A stretch of DNA of 22,408 nt, from contig JAFVQP010000119.1 in NCBI GenBank assembly GCA_017504735.1, positions 1-22,408 on the forward strand, written 5' to 3'. Below, one piece after another: positions 14,124 through 22,080 of this stretch (its first letter is position 1; each line of letters starts with the position of its first letter). The stretch is from Clostridia bacterium (lineage in GTDB: Bacteria > Bacillota_A > Clostridia > Christensenellales > Borkfalkiaceae). The notes below the pieces were generated by a model. It saw only the letters and a list, made by a program, of their open reading frames with translations. It was not told the DNA's origin and searched no databases. The position numbers and the translations under genes were made by a program.

Positions 14124-16577
14124 ATGAAAACTTTCAAGCGTACAATTTTATCTATCGCAGCCCTTACCGCCCTTTCTTGCATTGGTGCGGCAAGTCTTTG
14201 CGCGAAAAAAAATCCCTCTGTTGTCGCAAATGCCGACGTTTCTAACGTAGAGCTGTTATCCCCTGAAAGCTACGTCCAATACTTACCCTTGGTCGCTCCC
14301 ACGGACATTGCGGTAACGGAAAATTTCACGGCGATTGCAGACGGGCAAAAAATCTATGTTTACGAAGGAAACATTACGGGCAACGTCCAGGGCGAATATC
14401 GTATCTATACGCACAAAGAAGCAGTCAGCGAACTCTCTTTCGACGACAACAATAACTTGTATTTTTTATCCGAATTTGAGTTATATAAATTACCTTTAAA
14501 CGCTTTAGGCACACCCATGTCCGCAACGAAAGTGGAAAGTATCGTTTGTAGCGGTTTCACAATCAAGGAAAATACGCTGTACTACTACGCGATGTCCAAA
14601 AACGTCATCAAACGCTACTCGCTCACAAACGGAGCCCCTTTAGAGGATATCACTTTAACAGCCCCCTTGCAGGAATACACCCCGCTCACCATTGATAAGG
14701 ACGGAATACTGTATTATGCGAGTGACCGAGATAGTGCCTATACCATCTACGCTGTGAACGTTACCACCCGCACAAGCAATGCGGTGATTACTTTTAACGA
14801 ACCGTTAAAATCCATTACGATTGCCAATCACCTTTTGGGTGTAGTCACAAAAAGCGGTATTTTCTACACGTATTCCAATTACGACTTAGACGATAGCAAA
14901 GCCGAAAATATCACGCCCATCACAGACACCTCGTTGGATGAAACGGACAAAAACGGCTACATGGCTGTTTACCCTTACGAGGACAGCATTTTTGCGATTC
15001 GCGACAATGCCATTCGTCAATACTCCGTATCCAAGCTCACGTTTACCGATTTTGAAATCACCTCCGCCTCGGCAGCGCCCCATCGTTTCAATAGTGCAAA
15101 CGACGTTTTCTTGGCTGAAAACAAGCTGTTTATCGCAGACGACGGCAACGATAGAATTTCCGTTTACAACACGGAAACTCAAGTCTTTGAAACCGCCATT
15201 CCTTCAGCGCTGCCCGATCCTTACCTGGCTGCGTATAAGGACACTTTGCTGGTCGCTTCTACACAAGAGGCTACCTTGTACAATCTCTCCGCTGAACAGT
15301 ACGGCAAGTCCCTCCTCAATATTTCCATCGAGGAGGCGGATTGTAAAATCATCGGCGTGGCGTGCGTGTATGATCGGTATTATCTTGTCACCAACAACAA
15401 TTACACCTACACTTTCACAGCAACCGACAATGTGTGGAATTACAAAAAAGTAAAAAACACCTCGAAGGTCGGTGTATTTGCAACGGCATTCACCGCTGAT
15501 ATCTTTGGCAGTTTATACGTTACCTACAACAGTGGAGAATTATATCGTTTCACGGAGAAGGAGTTAACCTCTTCTTCCTCCACGGGTACAAAAATTTTCA
15601 GCGGTTTGAATAACGTCGAAAAAATCTCCGTAGATTACAAAGCGAATATCTACGCATTGTCCAATGGTATCATTACAAAATATATCCCCAACGATCCCAA
15701 AACGGAAGAGGATAACGAAATTCAACCCTTTACCCTTCATTACAATTTGGTAAAGGATGATACCCCCCTTCTTACTTCGTTCACCTTTGGTGTTGAAGAG
15801 CAAACCGCTTATCTCCTTTATGAGGGGAACTACGTTATTTCCTCAAAGGACTTGCAAATCGACACTGTTGAAACGTTTGACATTGATACGGCAATACAAA
15901 CGATTTTTGATGGTAGCAACCAAAGCTTTTCTTTGGTGAAAGTATTGCCCGAACAAAAGGATGAATTTGCGATTTTAACCGAATTCGACCTCAACCTATT
16001 GCAAAATGAACCCGAAAAATTCTCCTATATCGCCTTTGACCGTTGCGATGCTTCTTTCACCGCCTTAAAACTCGGTGAAGAAAAAGACTACTCTGTGCTA
16101 GCGGTTGGCGATGGCAACATTGGATATAAGACCTATCTTGTGAAAACAAAATTCTGCGAAACGATATCCCCCGAGGGGTATCATATCCCCTACGCCGAAT
16201 CAAACAAAACGGGCTATCTTACCAGCGCAGCAAGCTTGTATAAATTCCCTTACCTCAACACCGCGTTGACGGTTGCGGAAATGCCTAGAGGCGCAAAAGT
16301 AACCTTGCTCGGTGAAATCCATCAACTCGATCGTACCTATTACGAAATCTCCTACACCAACGAAAACGGTGAGGTTAAAACGGGTTATATCCCGACCTCG
16401 TATATCAACCTTTTTGATGGTACTGCGCCAAAAGCCGAAACGATCACCTATGGGGAAACGGAAGATGATACCGAGTCGGTCGGCAGAATGCTCTACATTC
16501 TGTTAGGGCTTGGCGCAATCGGGATTTTAATCGACGTTTTACTGCTGAAAAAGTCCAAAGAAACGGACGAAAACTAA
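14124..16577 (+). CDS. Exported beta-propeller and SH3-like protein with C-terminal membrane anchor
   Basis: 817 aa. The signal peptide (MKTFKRTILSIAALTALSCIGAASLCA) makes the ATG start firm. The body (about 60-670) has repeated four-stranded blade-like units such as AISELSF...NNLYFLSEFELYKL, DKDGILYYASDRDSAYTIYAVN, NDVFLAENKLFIADDGNDRISVYN (NHL/SMP-30-like) and VEKISVDYKANIYALSNGIITKY, consistent with one or two propellers. An SH3-like domain lies at about 695-765 (TGYLTSAASLYKFPYLNTALTVAEMPRGAKVTLLG...GYIPTSYINLF). A membrane helix follows at 788-808 (RMLYILLGLGAIGILIDVLLL) with a charged tail inside. It is predicted to face the cell wall, perhaps binding wall or ligand; no enzyme motif is seen. 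It may be co-transcribed with the downstream mini-ORF and mgtE, as no terminator separates them. Confidence 0.8.
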   Translation: MKTFKRTILSIAALTALSCIGAASLCAKKNPSVVANADVSNVELLSPESYVQYLPLVAPTDIAVTENFTAIADGQKIYVYEGNITGNVQGEYRIYTHKEAVSELSFDDNNNLYFLSEFELYKLPLNALGTPMSATKVESIVCSGFTIKENTLYYYAMSKNVIKRYSLTNGAPLEDITLTAPLQEYTPLTIDKDGILYYASDRDSAYTIYAVNVTTRTSNAVITFNEPLKSITIANHLLGVVTKSGIFYTYSNYDLDDSKAENITPITDTSLDETDKNGYMAVYPYEDSIFAIRDNAIRQYSVSKLTFTDFEITSASAAPHRFNSANDVFLAENKLFIADDGNDRISVYNTETQVFETAIPSALPDPYLAAYKDTLLVASTQEATLYNLSAEQYGKSLLNISIEEADCKIIGVACVYDRYYLVTNNNYTYTFTATDNVWNYKKVKNTSKVGVFATAFTADIFGSLYVTYNSGELYRFTEKELTSSSSTGTKIFSGLNNVEKISVDYKANIYALSNGIITKYIPNDPKTEEDNEIQPFTLHYNLVKDDTPLLTSFTFGVEEQTAYLLYEGNYVISSKDLQIDTVETFDIDTAIQTIFDGSNQSFSLVKVLPEQKDEFAILTEFDLNLLQNEPEKFSYIAFDRCDASFTALKLGEEKDYSVLAVGDGNIGYKTYLVKTKFCETISPEGYHIPYAESNKTGYLTSAASLYKFPYLNTALTVAEMPRGAKVTLLGEIHQLDRTYYEISYTNENGEVKTGYIPTSYINLFDGTAPKAETITYGETEDDTESVGRMLYILLGLGAIGILIDVLLLKKSKETDEN

Positions 16578-16611
16578 TATAACCACGAAAAAAACAAAGG
16601 AGGAACAATCC

Positions 16612-16680
16612 ATGTCGGACTATAACCCAAGCGTACCCCCGCTAAGCCAAAAAGCCGCGGATTGTTCCGTGCACTTATAA
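16612..16680 (+). CDS. 22-aa small ORF upstream of mgtE, candidate leader peptide
   Basis: ATG 16612 is preceded by AAAGGAGGAACAATCC, the strongest ribosome site in the region, and the frame gives MSDYNPSVPPLSQKAADCSVHL then TAA. Prolines at 6, 9 and 10 follow an early Asp. It lies 58 nt before mgtE's ATG. In Salmonella the Mg2+ transporter gene mgtA is controlled by a short proline-containing leader (mgtL) in which translation responds to Mg2+; a comparable role here is inference. Base pairing is possible between AGCGTA inside the ORF (16629-16634) and TACGCT downstream, and CGCGGA-TTGT-TCCGTG forms a hairpin within it. No terminator is visible between it and mgtE. It could also be an independent small protein. 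Confidence 0.55.
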   Translation: MSDYNPSVPPLSQKAADCSVHL

Positions 16681-16738
16681 AGCAATTACGAGGCTACGCT
16701 ACCCCATCATAAAACACATTTTTTGGAGGTAGAGTATA

Positions 16739-18406
16739 ATGGAAAAAGAAATCCGCGAGTTGTTACTCGCACAAAAATTTGAAGAAGCGGCGGATTTTGT
16801 GGCGAAAGAAACGCCAGAAACGCTTGCGAATATTTTAAGTGAGCTGTCCGTTTGGGACGAGACCCTTTTAACTGCGTTTTGCCGTGCTTTAGAAAGCGAC
16901 CTTTTGGCGGACGCCCTCGTCGAATTGGATGCGGAAGTACAAGAAAAAATCCTCAGCGGCTTACACGATGATGAATTGGAAGCGGTTATGGACGAAGTGT
17001 CCGTTGATGATACCGTTGATATCATCGAGGAAATGCCCGAAGAGTTGGTACGCCGTATCGCCGAACTAGACGATATTATGTTATTGCTCAAAGAGCGCAA
17101 CTATCCCGTCTTAAAGCCCCTGCTTGCGTCCATGAACGCCATTGACCTTGCCGAGGTTTTCGAAGAAACGGAAAATGATACCGAACTGTTGATTTTGTTC
17201 CGCATTTTGCCCAAGGATTTGGCTGCGGAAACCTTCGTTGAAATGGATGCTGACGTCACGGAGCGTCTGATCAATAAACTGAGCGATAGAGAACTTCGCG
17301 CGGTCATGGACGAATTGTTCTTGGACGATACCGTCGATATCATTGAAGAAATGCCCGCAAACGTGGTAAAGCGTGTACTTGCGCAAAGCGACAGCGAAAC
17401 ACGTGCCAGCATCAACGAATTGCTGAAATATCCAAAAGACAGCGCAGGCAGTATCATGACCATCGAGTTTGTATCCCTTCGCCCTACCATGACGGTTGAC
17501 GACGCATTTGAGCGTATCCGCCGTACGGCAATCGACAAAGAAACCATCTACACCTGCTACGTCATCGACCCCACCAACAAATTGATGGGTTTGGTAACCG
17601 CAAAGGATTTGATGCTTGCCCCTAAAACGGCGCTCATCGAAGACATCATGAACGAAAACGTCATCTATGCCCACACGGAAGAGGACAAGGAACAGGTTGC
17701 CCGTACCATTTCCGATTACGGTTTCTTGGCATTGCCCATTGTCGATAGAGAAATGCGCCTTGTCGGCATCGTTACCGTTGACGACGCAATGGACGTCTTG
17801 CAGGAAGAAAACACCGAGGATATCGCGAAGATGGCGGCTATTACACCGACCGATCGCCCCTACCTCAAAACCAGCGTATTTACCTTGTGGAAAACGCGCG
17901 TTTTATGGTTGCTTATCCTCATGCTTGGCTCCACATTCACGTCCCTCATCTTAAACCGTTACGAAGCTATGCTTTTCCCTTGCTTAGTTGCGTGCGTACC
18001 GATGATTATGGGTACGGGCGGTAACTCTGGTTCCCAAGCATCCGTTACGGTCATCCGCGCCCTGTCTATCGGTGAAGTAGAATCGAGCGACGTCGGCAAG
18101 GTAATATGGAAAGAATTGCGAGCATCAATAATGCTAGGCGCGACCTTGGCAATCGTGTGCTTTGCAAAACTCATTCTCTTGGATGGCATGTTGCTTGGTG
18201 TGGAAGGTTATGACCCTTTGATTAGCTTAATCATATCCCTCGCCTTATTCTGCGCGGTTATCGCAGCAAAGTTGGTTGGCGCGATATTGCCCATCTTGGC
18301 AAAGTGGTTACACCTCGACCCTGCGGTCGTTGCAAATCCCTTCATCACAACCATCGTCGATGCTGTGTCCGTGTTGCTCCTTTGCGGCTTTTCTTTTCTA
18401 CTCTAA
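16739..18406 (+). CDS. mgtE: Magnesium transporter MgtE with duplicated N-terminal domain
   Basis: 555 aa against about 450 for usual MgtE, a Mg2+-selective channel gated by intracellular Mg2+. The N-terminal superhelical sensor domain occurs twice with a period of 106 residues: 8-113 and 114-219. For example DELEAVMDEVSVDDTVDIIEEMPEELVRRI matches DRELRAVMDELFLDDTVDIIEEMPANVVKRV. Only the second copy leads into the canonical YPKDSAGSIM linker. Two CBS domains follow (about 240-355: TMTVDDAFERIRR..., GLVTAKDLM, ALPIVDREMRLVGIVTVDDAMDVL). The pore domain has about five membrane helices with the signature PMIMGTGGNSGSQASVTVIRAL (421-442) and TTIVDAVSVLLL near the end. GGAGG lies 9 nt before the ATG. 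A terminator follows. Confidence 0.95.
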   Translation: MEKEIRELLLAQKFEEAADFVAKETPETLANILSELSVWDETLLTAFCRALESDLLADALVELDAEVQEKILSGLHDDELEAVMDEVSVDDTVDIIEEMPEELVRRIAELDDIMLLLKERNYPVLKPLLASMNAIDLAEVFEETENDTELLILFRILPKDLAAETFVEMDADVTERLINKLSDRELRAVMDELFLDDTVDIIEEMPANVVKRVLAQSDSETRASINELLKYPKDSAGSIMTIEFVSLRPTMTVDDAFERIRRTAIDKETIYTCYVIDPTNKLMGLVTAKDLMLAPKTALIEDIMNENVIYAHTEEDKEQVARTISDYGFLALPIVDREMRLVGIVTVDDAMDVLQEENTEDIAKMAAITPTDRPYLKTSVFTLWKTRVLWLLILMLGSTFTSLILNRYEAMLFPCLVACVPMIMGTGGNSGSQASVTVIRALSIGEVESSDVGKVIWKELRASIMLGATLAIVCFAKLILLDGMLLGVEGYDPLISLIISLALFCAVIAAKLVGAILPILAKWLHLDPAVVANPFITTIVDAVSVLLLCGFSFLL

Positions 18407-18421
18407 ATCAAACTAAAAATG

Positions 18422-18455
18422 AAAAAGGATTTGGAAATATTCCAAATCCTTTTTT
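18422..18455. terminator. Bidirectional rho-independent terminator between mgtE and cysK
   Basis: GGATTTGGAA, loop ATA, TTCCAAATCC form a perfect 10-bp stem (18427-18449). A run of A precedes it and six T follow it, so it can stop transcription of both convergent genes. It starts 16 nt after the mgtE stop. Confidence 0.92.
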
Positions 18456-18470
18456 GTCGCATTTTTTCAC

Positions 18471-19364
18471 TTAAAGAGGCATAGACGCATACCTGCCCCA
18501 CTCATCGGGTAAAATCGTCACGATTATTTTTCCACGATTTTCCTCACGCTTGGCAAGTTCTTGCGCCGCATGCACCGCCGCACCCGATGAAATTCCCACA
18601 CTTAAATCTTCTTCCATCCGTAAGAATTTTGCCATGCGGATTGCATCCTCATCTGAAACAGTTAACACTTCGTCATACACCGTTCTATCCAACACTTTGG
18701 GGATAAAATTTGCCCCGATACCTTGTATGCCGTGCTGTCCCGACCAACCTTGCGATAAGAGGGGCGAAGATGTAGGCTCCACCGCCACCACCTTGATGTG
18801 AGGGTTTCTTTCCTTCAAGTATCTACCAACGCCCGTCAAAGTGCCGCCCGTGCCGACGCACGCCACGAAAACATCCACTTTCCCTTGCGTTTGTTTCCAA
18901 ATCTCCACACCCGTTGTGCAATAATGCGCTTTTGCGCATACAGGGTTGTTAAACTGGTCGGCAAGGATGCTGTTCGGCGTGTCCTGTAAAAGTTGTTTCG
19001 CCTTTTCCACTGCGCCCGACATGCCTTGTTTTCCGTCCGTCAATACCACTTCCGCACCGTAGCTTGCAATCAGCTTTCTGCGCTCCACACTCATACTGTC
19101 AGGCATCACGATTACTGCACGATAGCCGCGTTGCTGACACACGTACGCAAGCCCGATACCCGTATTGCCCGAAGTCGCCTCTATCACCGTACCGCCCTTT
19201 TGTAGGCGTCCGTTTTTTTCCGCATCCTCGATGATGGCAAGCGCCACCCTATCCTTAATCGAACCCGCCGGGTTTTCCCCTTCTACCTTGGCATAAATTT
19301 GACCGCAACACCCCAAATCCACTTGCTTTAAGCGCACCAAAGGTGTATTACCGATCGGCTTCAT
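18471..19364 (-). CDS. cysK: Cysteine synthase (O-acetylserine sulfhydrylase)
   Basis: 297 aa, slightly shorter than the usual 305-315. It is a PLP enzyme making cysteine from O-acetylserine and sulfide. Key parts: IGNTPLVRL at the start; NPAGSIKDR with PLP lysine K37; substrate loop EATSGNTGIGLA (62-73); PLP phosphate loop GTGGTLTGVG (171-180); VGISSGAA (256-263) contacting the pyridine ring. The C-terminus reads LPDEWGRYASMPL in place of the usual LPDxGERYLST, and its DNA contains the same 15-nt string as the phage-junction repeats. ATG 19364 overlaps the upstream phosphatase stop (TGATG); the codon before is TTG. Last gene of the radC-kinase-regulator-phosphatase-cysK string. The sulfide-using enzyme is certain; the exact substrate variant is not. 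Confidence 0.93.
   Translation of the reverse strand: MKPIGNTPLVRLKQVDLGCCGQIYAKVEGENPAGSIKDRVALAIIEDAEKNGRLQKGGTVIEATSGNTGIGLAYVCQQRGYRAVIVMPDSMSVERRKLIASYGAEVVLTDGKQGMSGAVEKAKQLLQDTPNSILADQFNNPVCAKAHYCTTGVEIWKQTQGKVDVFVACVGTGGTLTGVGRYLKERNPHIKVVAVEPTSSPLLSQGWSGQHGIQGIGANFIPKVLDRTVYDEVLTVSDEDAIRMAKFLRMEEDLSVGISSGAAVHAAQELAKREENRGKIIVTILPDEWGRYASMPL
18485..18499 (-). repeat. Junction-motif string within the cysK 3' end
   Basis: ACGCATACCTGCCCC is identical to 7234-7248 in the phage block. Here it is coding (WGRYA in cysK), 14 nt before the stop codon. Confidence 0.5.
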
Positions 19365-20041
19365 CAAATACCTGCCCCCTTTGTATAGTTTAAAATCTCG
19401 GCAGGCGTATCCACAAAAAGCTTTCCGCCTTCTTCCTGGAGATATGCCTTTTTACGGAAGCCCCAGGTCACGCAGATACAATCTACCCCTGCGTTTTTTG
19501 CCGTTTGAATATCCACCTCGGAGTCCCCGACGTACGCCGTCGAGTCCGCCGTTGCCGACAATTCTTTCATCACAGCCAGTAAAGAATCAGGCGCAGGCTT
19601 TTTGCGTATGCCCGCCGCCTCGTTTTCCCCCACAGCCGAGAGAAGCAATCCATCGAAATAGGTCTTCGCCAAACTCTTCACCGCAAAGTCCACCTTATTC
19701 GACACCACCGCTGTTTTCACACCTCGTGCCTGCAAGGTTTTTAACAAGGTCAAAATCCCCGCGTAAGGGGCGGTTTTATCCGCGCAATGCGCGGCGTAAT
19801 AACTCTTAAACTCCGCAAGCGCTTCCGCGTGATAGGCTTTGCCTTCTTCCCCGACCGCGCGTTCCATCAGCTTCACAATGCCATTTCCGACAAACGAGCG
19901 CACCTCATCACGCGTACGGGATTTCAACCCACATTTCGCCAAAGCGGCGTTGGTTGCATCCGTCAAATCGTCCAAGGTATCCAGCAGGGTTCCGTCCAAG
20001 TCAAAGATAATCGTCTTGTACATGGTATGCCCATTTTTCAT
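19364..20041 (-). CDS. HAD-family phosphatase, phosphoglycolate phosphatase-like
   Basis: 225 aa. HAD motifs: FDLDGTLLDT (13-22) with nucleophile Asp14 and acid Asp16; AVVSNK (111-116); RKKPAPD (146-152, Lys148); and VGDSEVDIQTAKNAG (171-185) with Asp173/Asp177 for Mg2+. A helical cap lies between about 25 and 90. This layout is that of Gph/PgpP phosphatases, which dephosphorylate 2-phosphoglycolate from DNA repair or related small substrates; actual substrate is not readable from sequence. The start at 20041 overlaps the response regulator stop as ATGA, suggesting translational coupling; a second Met at codon 7 (20023) would match the usual family start. Confidence 0.88.
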   Translation of the reverse strand: MKNGHTMYKTIIFDLDGTLLDTLDDLTDATNAALAKCGLKSRTRDEVRSFVGNGIVKLMERAVGEEGKAYHAEALAEFKSYYAAHCADKTAPYAGILTLLKTLQARGVKTAVVSNKVDFAVKSLAKTYFDGLLLSAVGENEAAGIRKKPAPDSLLAVMKELSATADSTAYVGDSEVDIQTAKNAGVDCICVTWGFRKKAYLQEEGGKLFVDTPAEILNYTKGAGI

Positions 20042-20691
20042 TGTAACACTTCCTTTATCGCATCGATTGCCAACGAGCGGTTTTCACAGCCCGTCTTCTC
20101 GTAAATGGAAGAAACGTAGTTTCTCGTCGTACCTTCCGACAGGCTAAGCGCGGAAGAAATTTGACGGTTGGTAAAACCTTCGTACATCATCAGCGCCACC
20201 TCTACCTCACGTTCAGACAAGGTAAACGCGCGCATCAACTTCAGTTCTCTATCCGCAGCCACGTGCATTGCCGCATCCGTAATTCTTCTCGCGATTTTTG
20301 AAGGTAAAATCGTATCCCCTTCGTATGCGTTTTTGATTGCGTTAATCAATGCGCCGCCGCCCATATCCTTCAACAAATAACCGCTTGCGCCATTGTTGAT
20401 TGCATTTAAAATATATTCGCTATCGTCAAAAGTCGTCAAAATCAGCACTTTTACCTGCGGAAATTGCGTTTTAATACGGCTAGTTGCCACTACACCGTTC
20501 ATATTCGGCATACGGATATCCATCAAAACAACGTCTGGTTGCATTGCAGGAATTTTCGACAGTGCATCAAACCCATCGCAGGCCGTCCCAACCACCTGCA
20601 AAGAAGGATCCGTCGCCAAAACGGCGGAAATTTCATTAGCCAATTCCGTTTGGTCGTCAACAACCAATACGCGCACTTTATTGATTTCCAT
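20038..20691 (-). CDS. NarL/LuxR-family response regulator
   Basis: 217 aa from ATG 20691, with AGGAGG 11 nt upstream; a longer frame to 20727 lies inside the kinase gene and is not preferred. Receiver domain: VDDQ acidic pair (11-14), phosphoacceptor Asp58 in VVLMDIRMP, Thr86/87 in ILTTF, Lys108 in GYLLKD. LuxR-type helix-turn-helix: LSEREVEVALMMYEGFTNRQISSALSLSEGTTRNYVSSIYEKTG (158-201). It is a partner of the kinase whose 3' end overlaps its start by 14 nt. Targets are unknown; regulators of this class near DesK/LiaS-type kinases often answer envelope or membrane stress, which is only a family-level hint. Confidence 0.93.
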   Translation of the reverse strand: MEINKVRVLVVDDQTELANEISAVLATDPSLQVVGTACDGFDALSKIPAMQPDVVLMDIRMPNMNGVVATSRIKTQFPQVKVLILTTFDDSEYILNAINNGASGYLLKDMGGGALINAIKNAYEGDTILPSKIARRITDAAMHVAADRELKLMRAFTLSEREVEVALMMYEGFTNRQISSALSLSEGTTRNYVSSIYEKTGCENRSLAIDAIKEVLQ

Positions 20692-22057
20692 TTTTCTTAT
20701 CCCCTCCTGGCCTATCTTTAGTTTCATCTATAGGCAATACAACGTTCAATTCAAACCCTTCATCAGGCTCTGACATAATATACATATCACCGCCAAATTT
20801 ACGCACTCGGTCACGCATCGTCGTCAAGCCGAAACCACTTTCAAAATTATCCGTCGCAAGCCCCGTACCATTATCCGAAAGGTAAAAACGAATTTTACCC
20901 TCCTCGATTTTCAGTTCAAACCAAAACGCCGTGGCATTGCCGTGACGCAACCCGTTGGAAATCCCCTCTTTTAAAGTATTACAAAGGAAGCGGTGTTTTG
21001 CCTCGGATACGTAAATATCTTCAATCTTCGCACGGATTTTGATACCTGTACCATCCGTCGATTCGTGTATGATGCTCTCCATTGCCGTTTTCAAGGTGAT
21101 ACTGCCTATTTCACCCGATAAAACGTGTACGCTTTCGCGCAATCTGTCTAGCGTATTTTTCGCCTGCAGGTTTGCGGCAATCAGCTTATTTTTCGCCTCG
21201 GTAGGGTTGGTGTCAATGATGCGTTTTGCAGCCTCCGTTTGCATAATTACCGTCGTCAAGGAATGTCCTGCCGTATCATGGATTTCCTTTGCAATGCGCT
21301 GACGTTCTTCCAAAGCCGACACTTCCGCAACGACAGCATATGCTTTTTCCAGCTCTTTTTTACTAGTGTCAAGTTCCACCAGCGTATGATTTAAACGCAC
21401 GTACTGCCTATAAAAAATTAAGACGAGTTCTACACTGACAAAATGCAAACTCAGCGCCGCAAACGTACCGAACGCTTCACGTAAAATTTCCAACCCCATC
21501 GTATCACCGCGCACGAGATACATCTGCAAAAGATAACTGATACCATACAAGGGTACGGCAATGAGATACATCCAAAATGCGATACGCAATTTGGTGGTGC
21601 GGCAATAGAATTGCGTTAAAATCAAAATGTATAGAAGTAGGGAATATACGCCTATGGTCGCCACAACGAAACCGCACGCCGCAAACGCTTCTATCGCGTA
21701 AAATATCAAATTGTATTTTTCATTTTTCAAAATGAACATTTTTAAGGCTTCCGCAACCGTCAAAATGAGCGAGGCCGCAAACAAAATGGAAAATTTTACC
21801 CAGTTTTTCGTCAACACCAAATTTTCCATATGCTGTAGCAAAATCAAGAACTCTACCAACAATAAAAGCCCGAAAATCACCCATTTGCCTATAAAGAGCA
21901 GGTAATCCTCCCGCAAAGATTTTTCATCCCCGAAGATACGACGAAAATAGGCGCGAAGCTTCGCTTCGTCCTCCGTTTCAGAAAGCGTACCCCTTTCTTC
22001 CGTCGGGGAGATGGGCTTTTCCAATTCCTTGTCGTCCTGCTTTTTTTTAAATCTCAA
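20678..22057 (-). CDS. Membrane sensor histidine kinase (NarL-system HisKA_3 type)
   Basis: 459 aa from TTG 22057, with TGAGGA 8 nt upstream; no ATG fits better. An unusually long charged cytoplasmic N-terminus (1-52) precedes about six membrane helices (from about 55 to 215) with very short loops, so the signal is probably sensed within the membrane. Then a linker coiled coil (223-250), HisKA_3 box LEERQRIAKEIHDTAGHSL with phospho-accepting His260, and an ATPase domain: N box EGISNGLRHG (364-373), G1 DNGTG (395-399), G2 GFGLTTM (408-414). It phosphorylates the adjacent regulator. The layout is DesK/LiaS-like. It starts 23 nt after radC. Confidence 0.92.
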   Translation of the reverse strand: MRFKKKQDDKELEKPISPTEERGTLSETEDEAKLRAYFRRIFGDEKSLREDYLLFIGKWVIFGLLLLVEFLILLQHMENLVLTKNWVKFSILFAASLILTVAEALKMFILKNEKYNLIFYAIEAFAACGFVVATIGVYSLLLYILILTQFYCRTTKLRIAFWMYLIAVPLYGISYLLQMYLVRGDTMGLEILREAFGTFAALSLHFVSVELVLIFYRQYVRLNHTLVELDTSKKELEKAYAVVAEVSALEERQRIAKEIHDTAGHSLTTVIMQTEAAKRIIDTNPTEAKNKLIAANLQAKNTLDRLRESVHVLSGEIGSITLKTAMESIIHESTDGTGIKIRAKIEDIYVSEAKHRFLCNTLKEGISNGLRHGNATAFWFELKIEEGKIRFYLSDNGTGLATDNFESGFGLTTMRDRVRKFGGDMYIMSEPDEGFELNVVLPIDETKDRPGGDKKNGNQ

Positions 22058-22080
22058 ATTGATATCCTCACATTCTTCGC

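Noticed and set aside
16578..16738. M-box (ykoK) riboswitch before mgtE
   Set aside because: The 160-nt gap is largely occupied by a mini-ORF with its own ribosome site, and no M-box core or terminator is seen.
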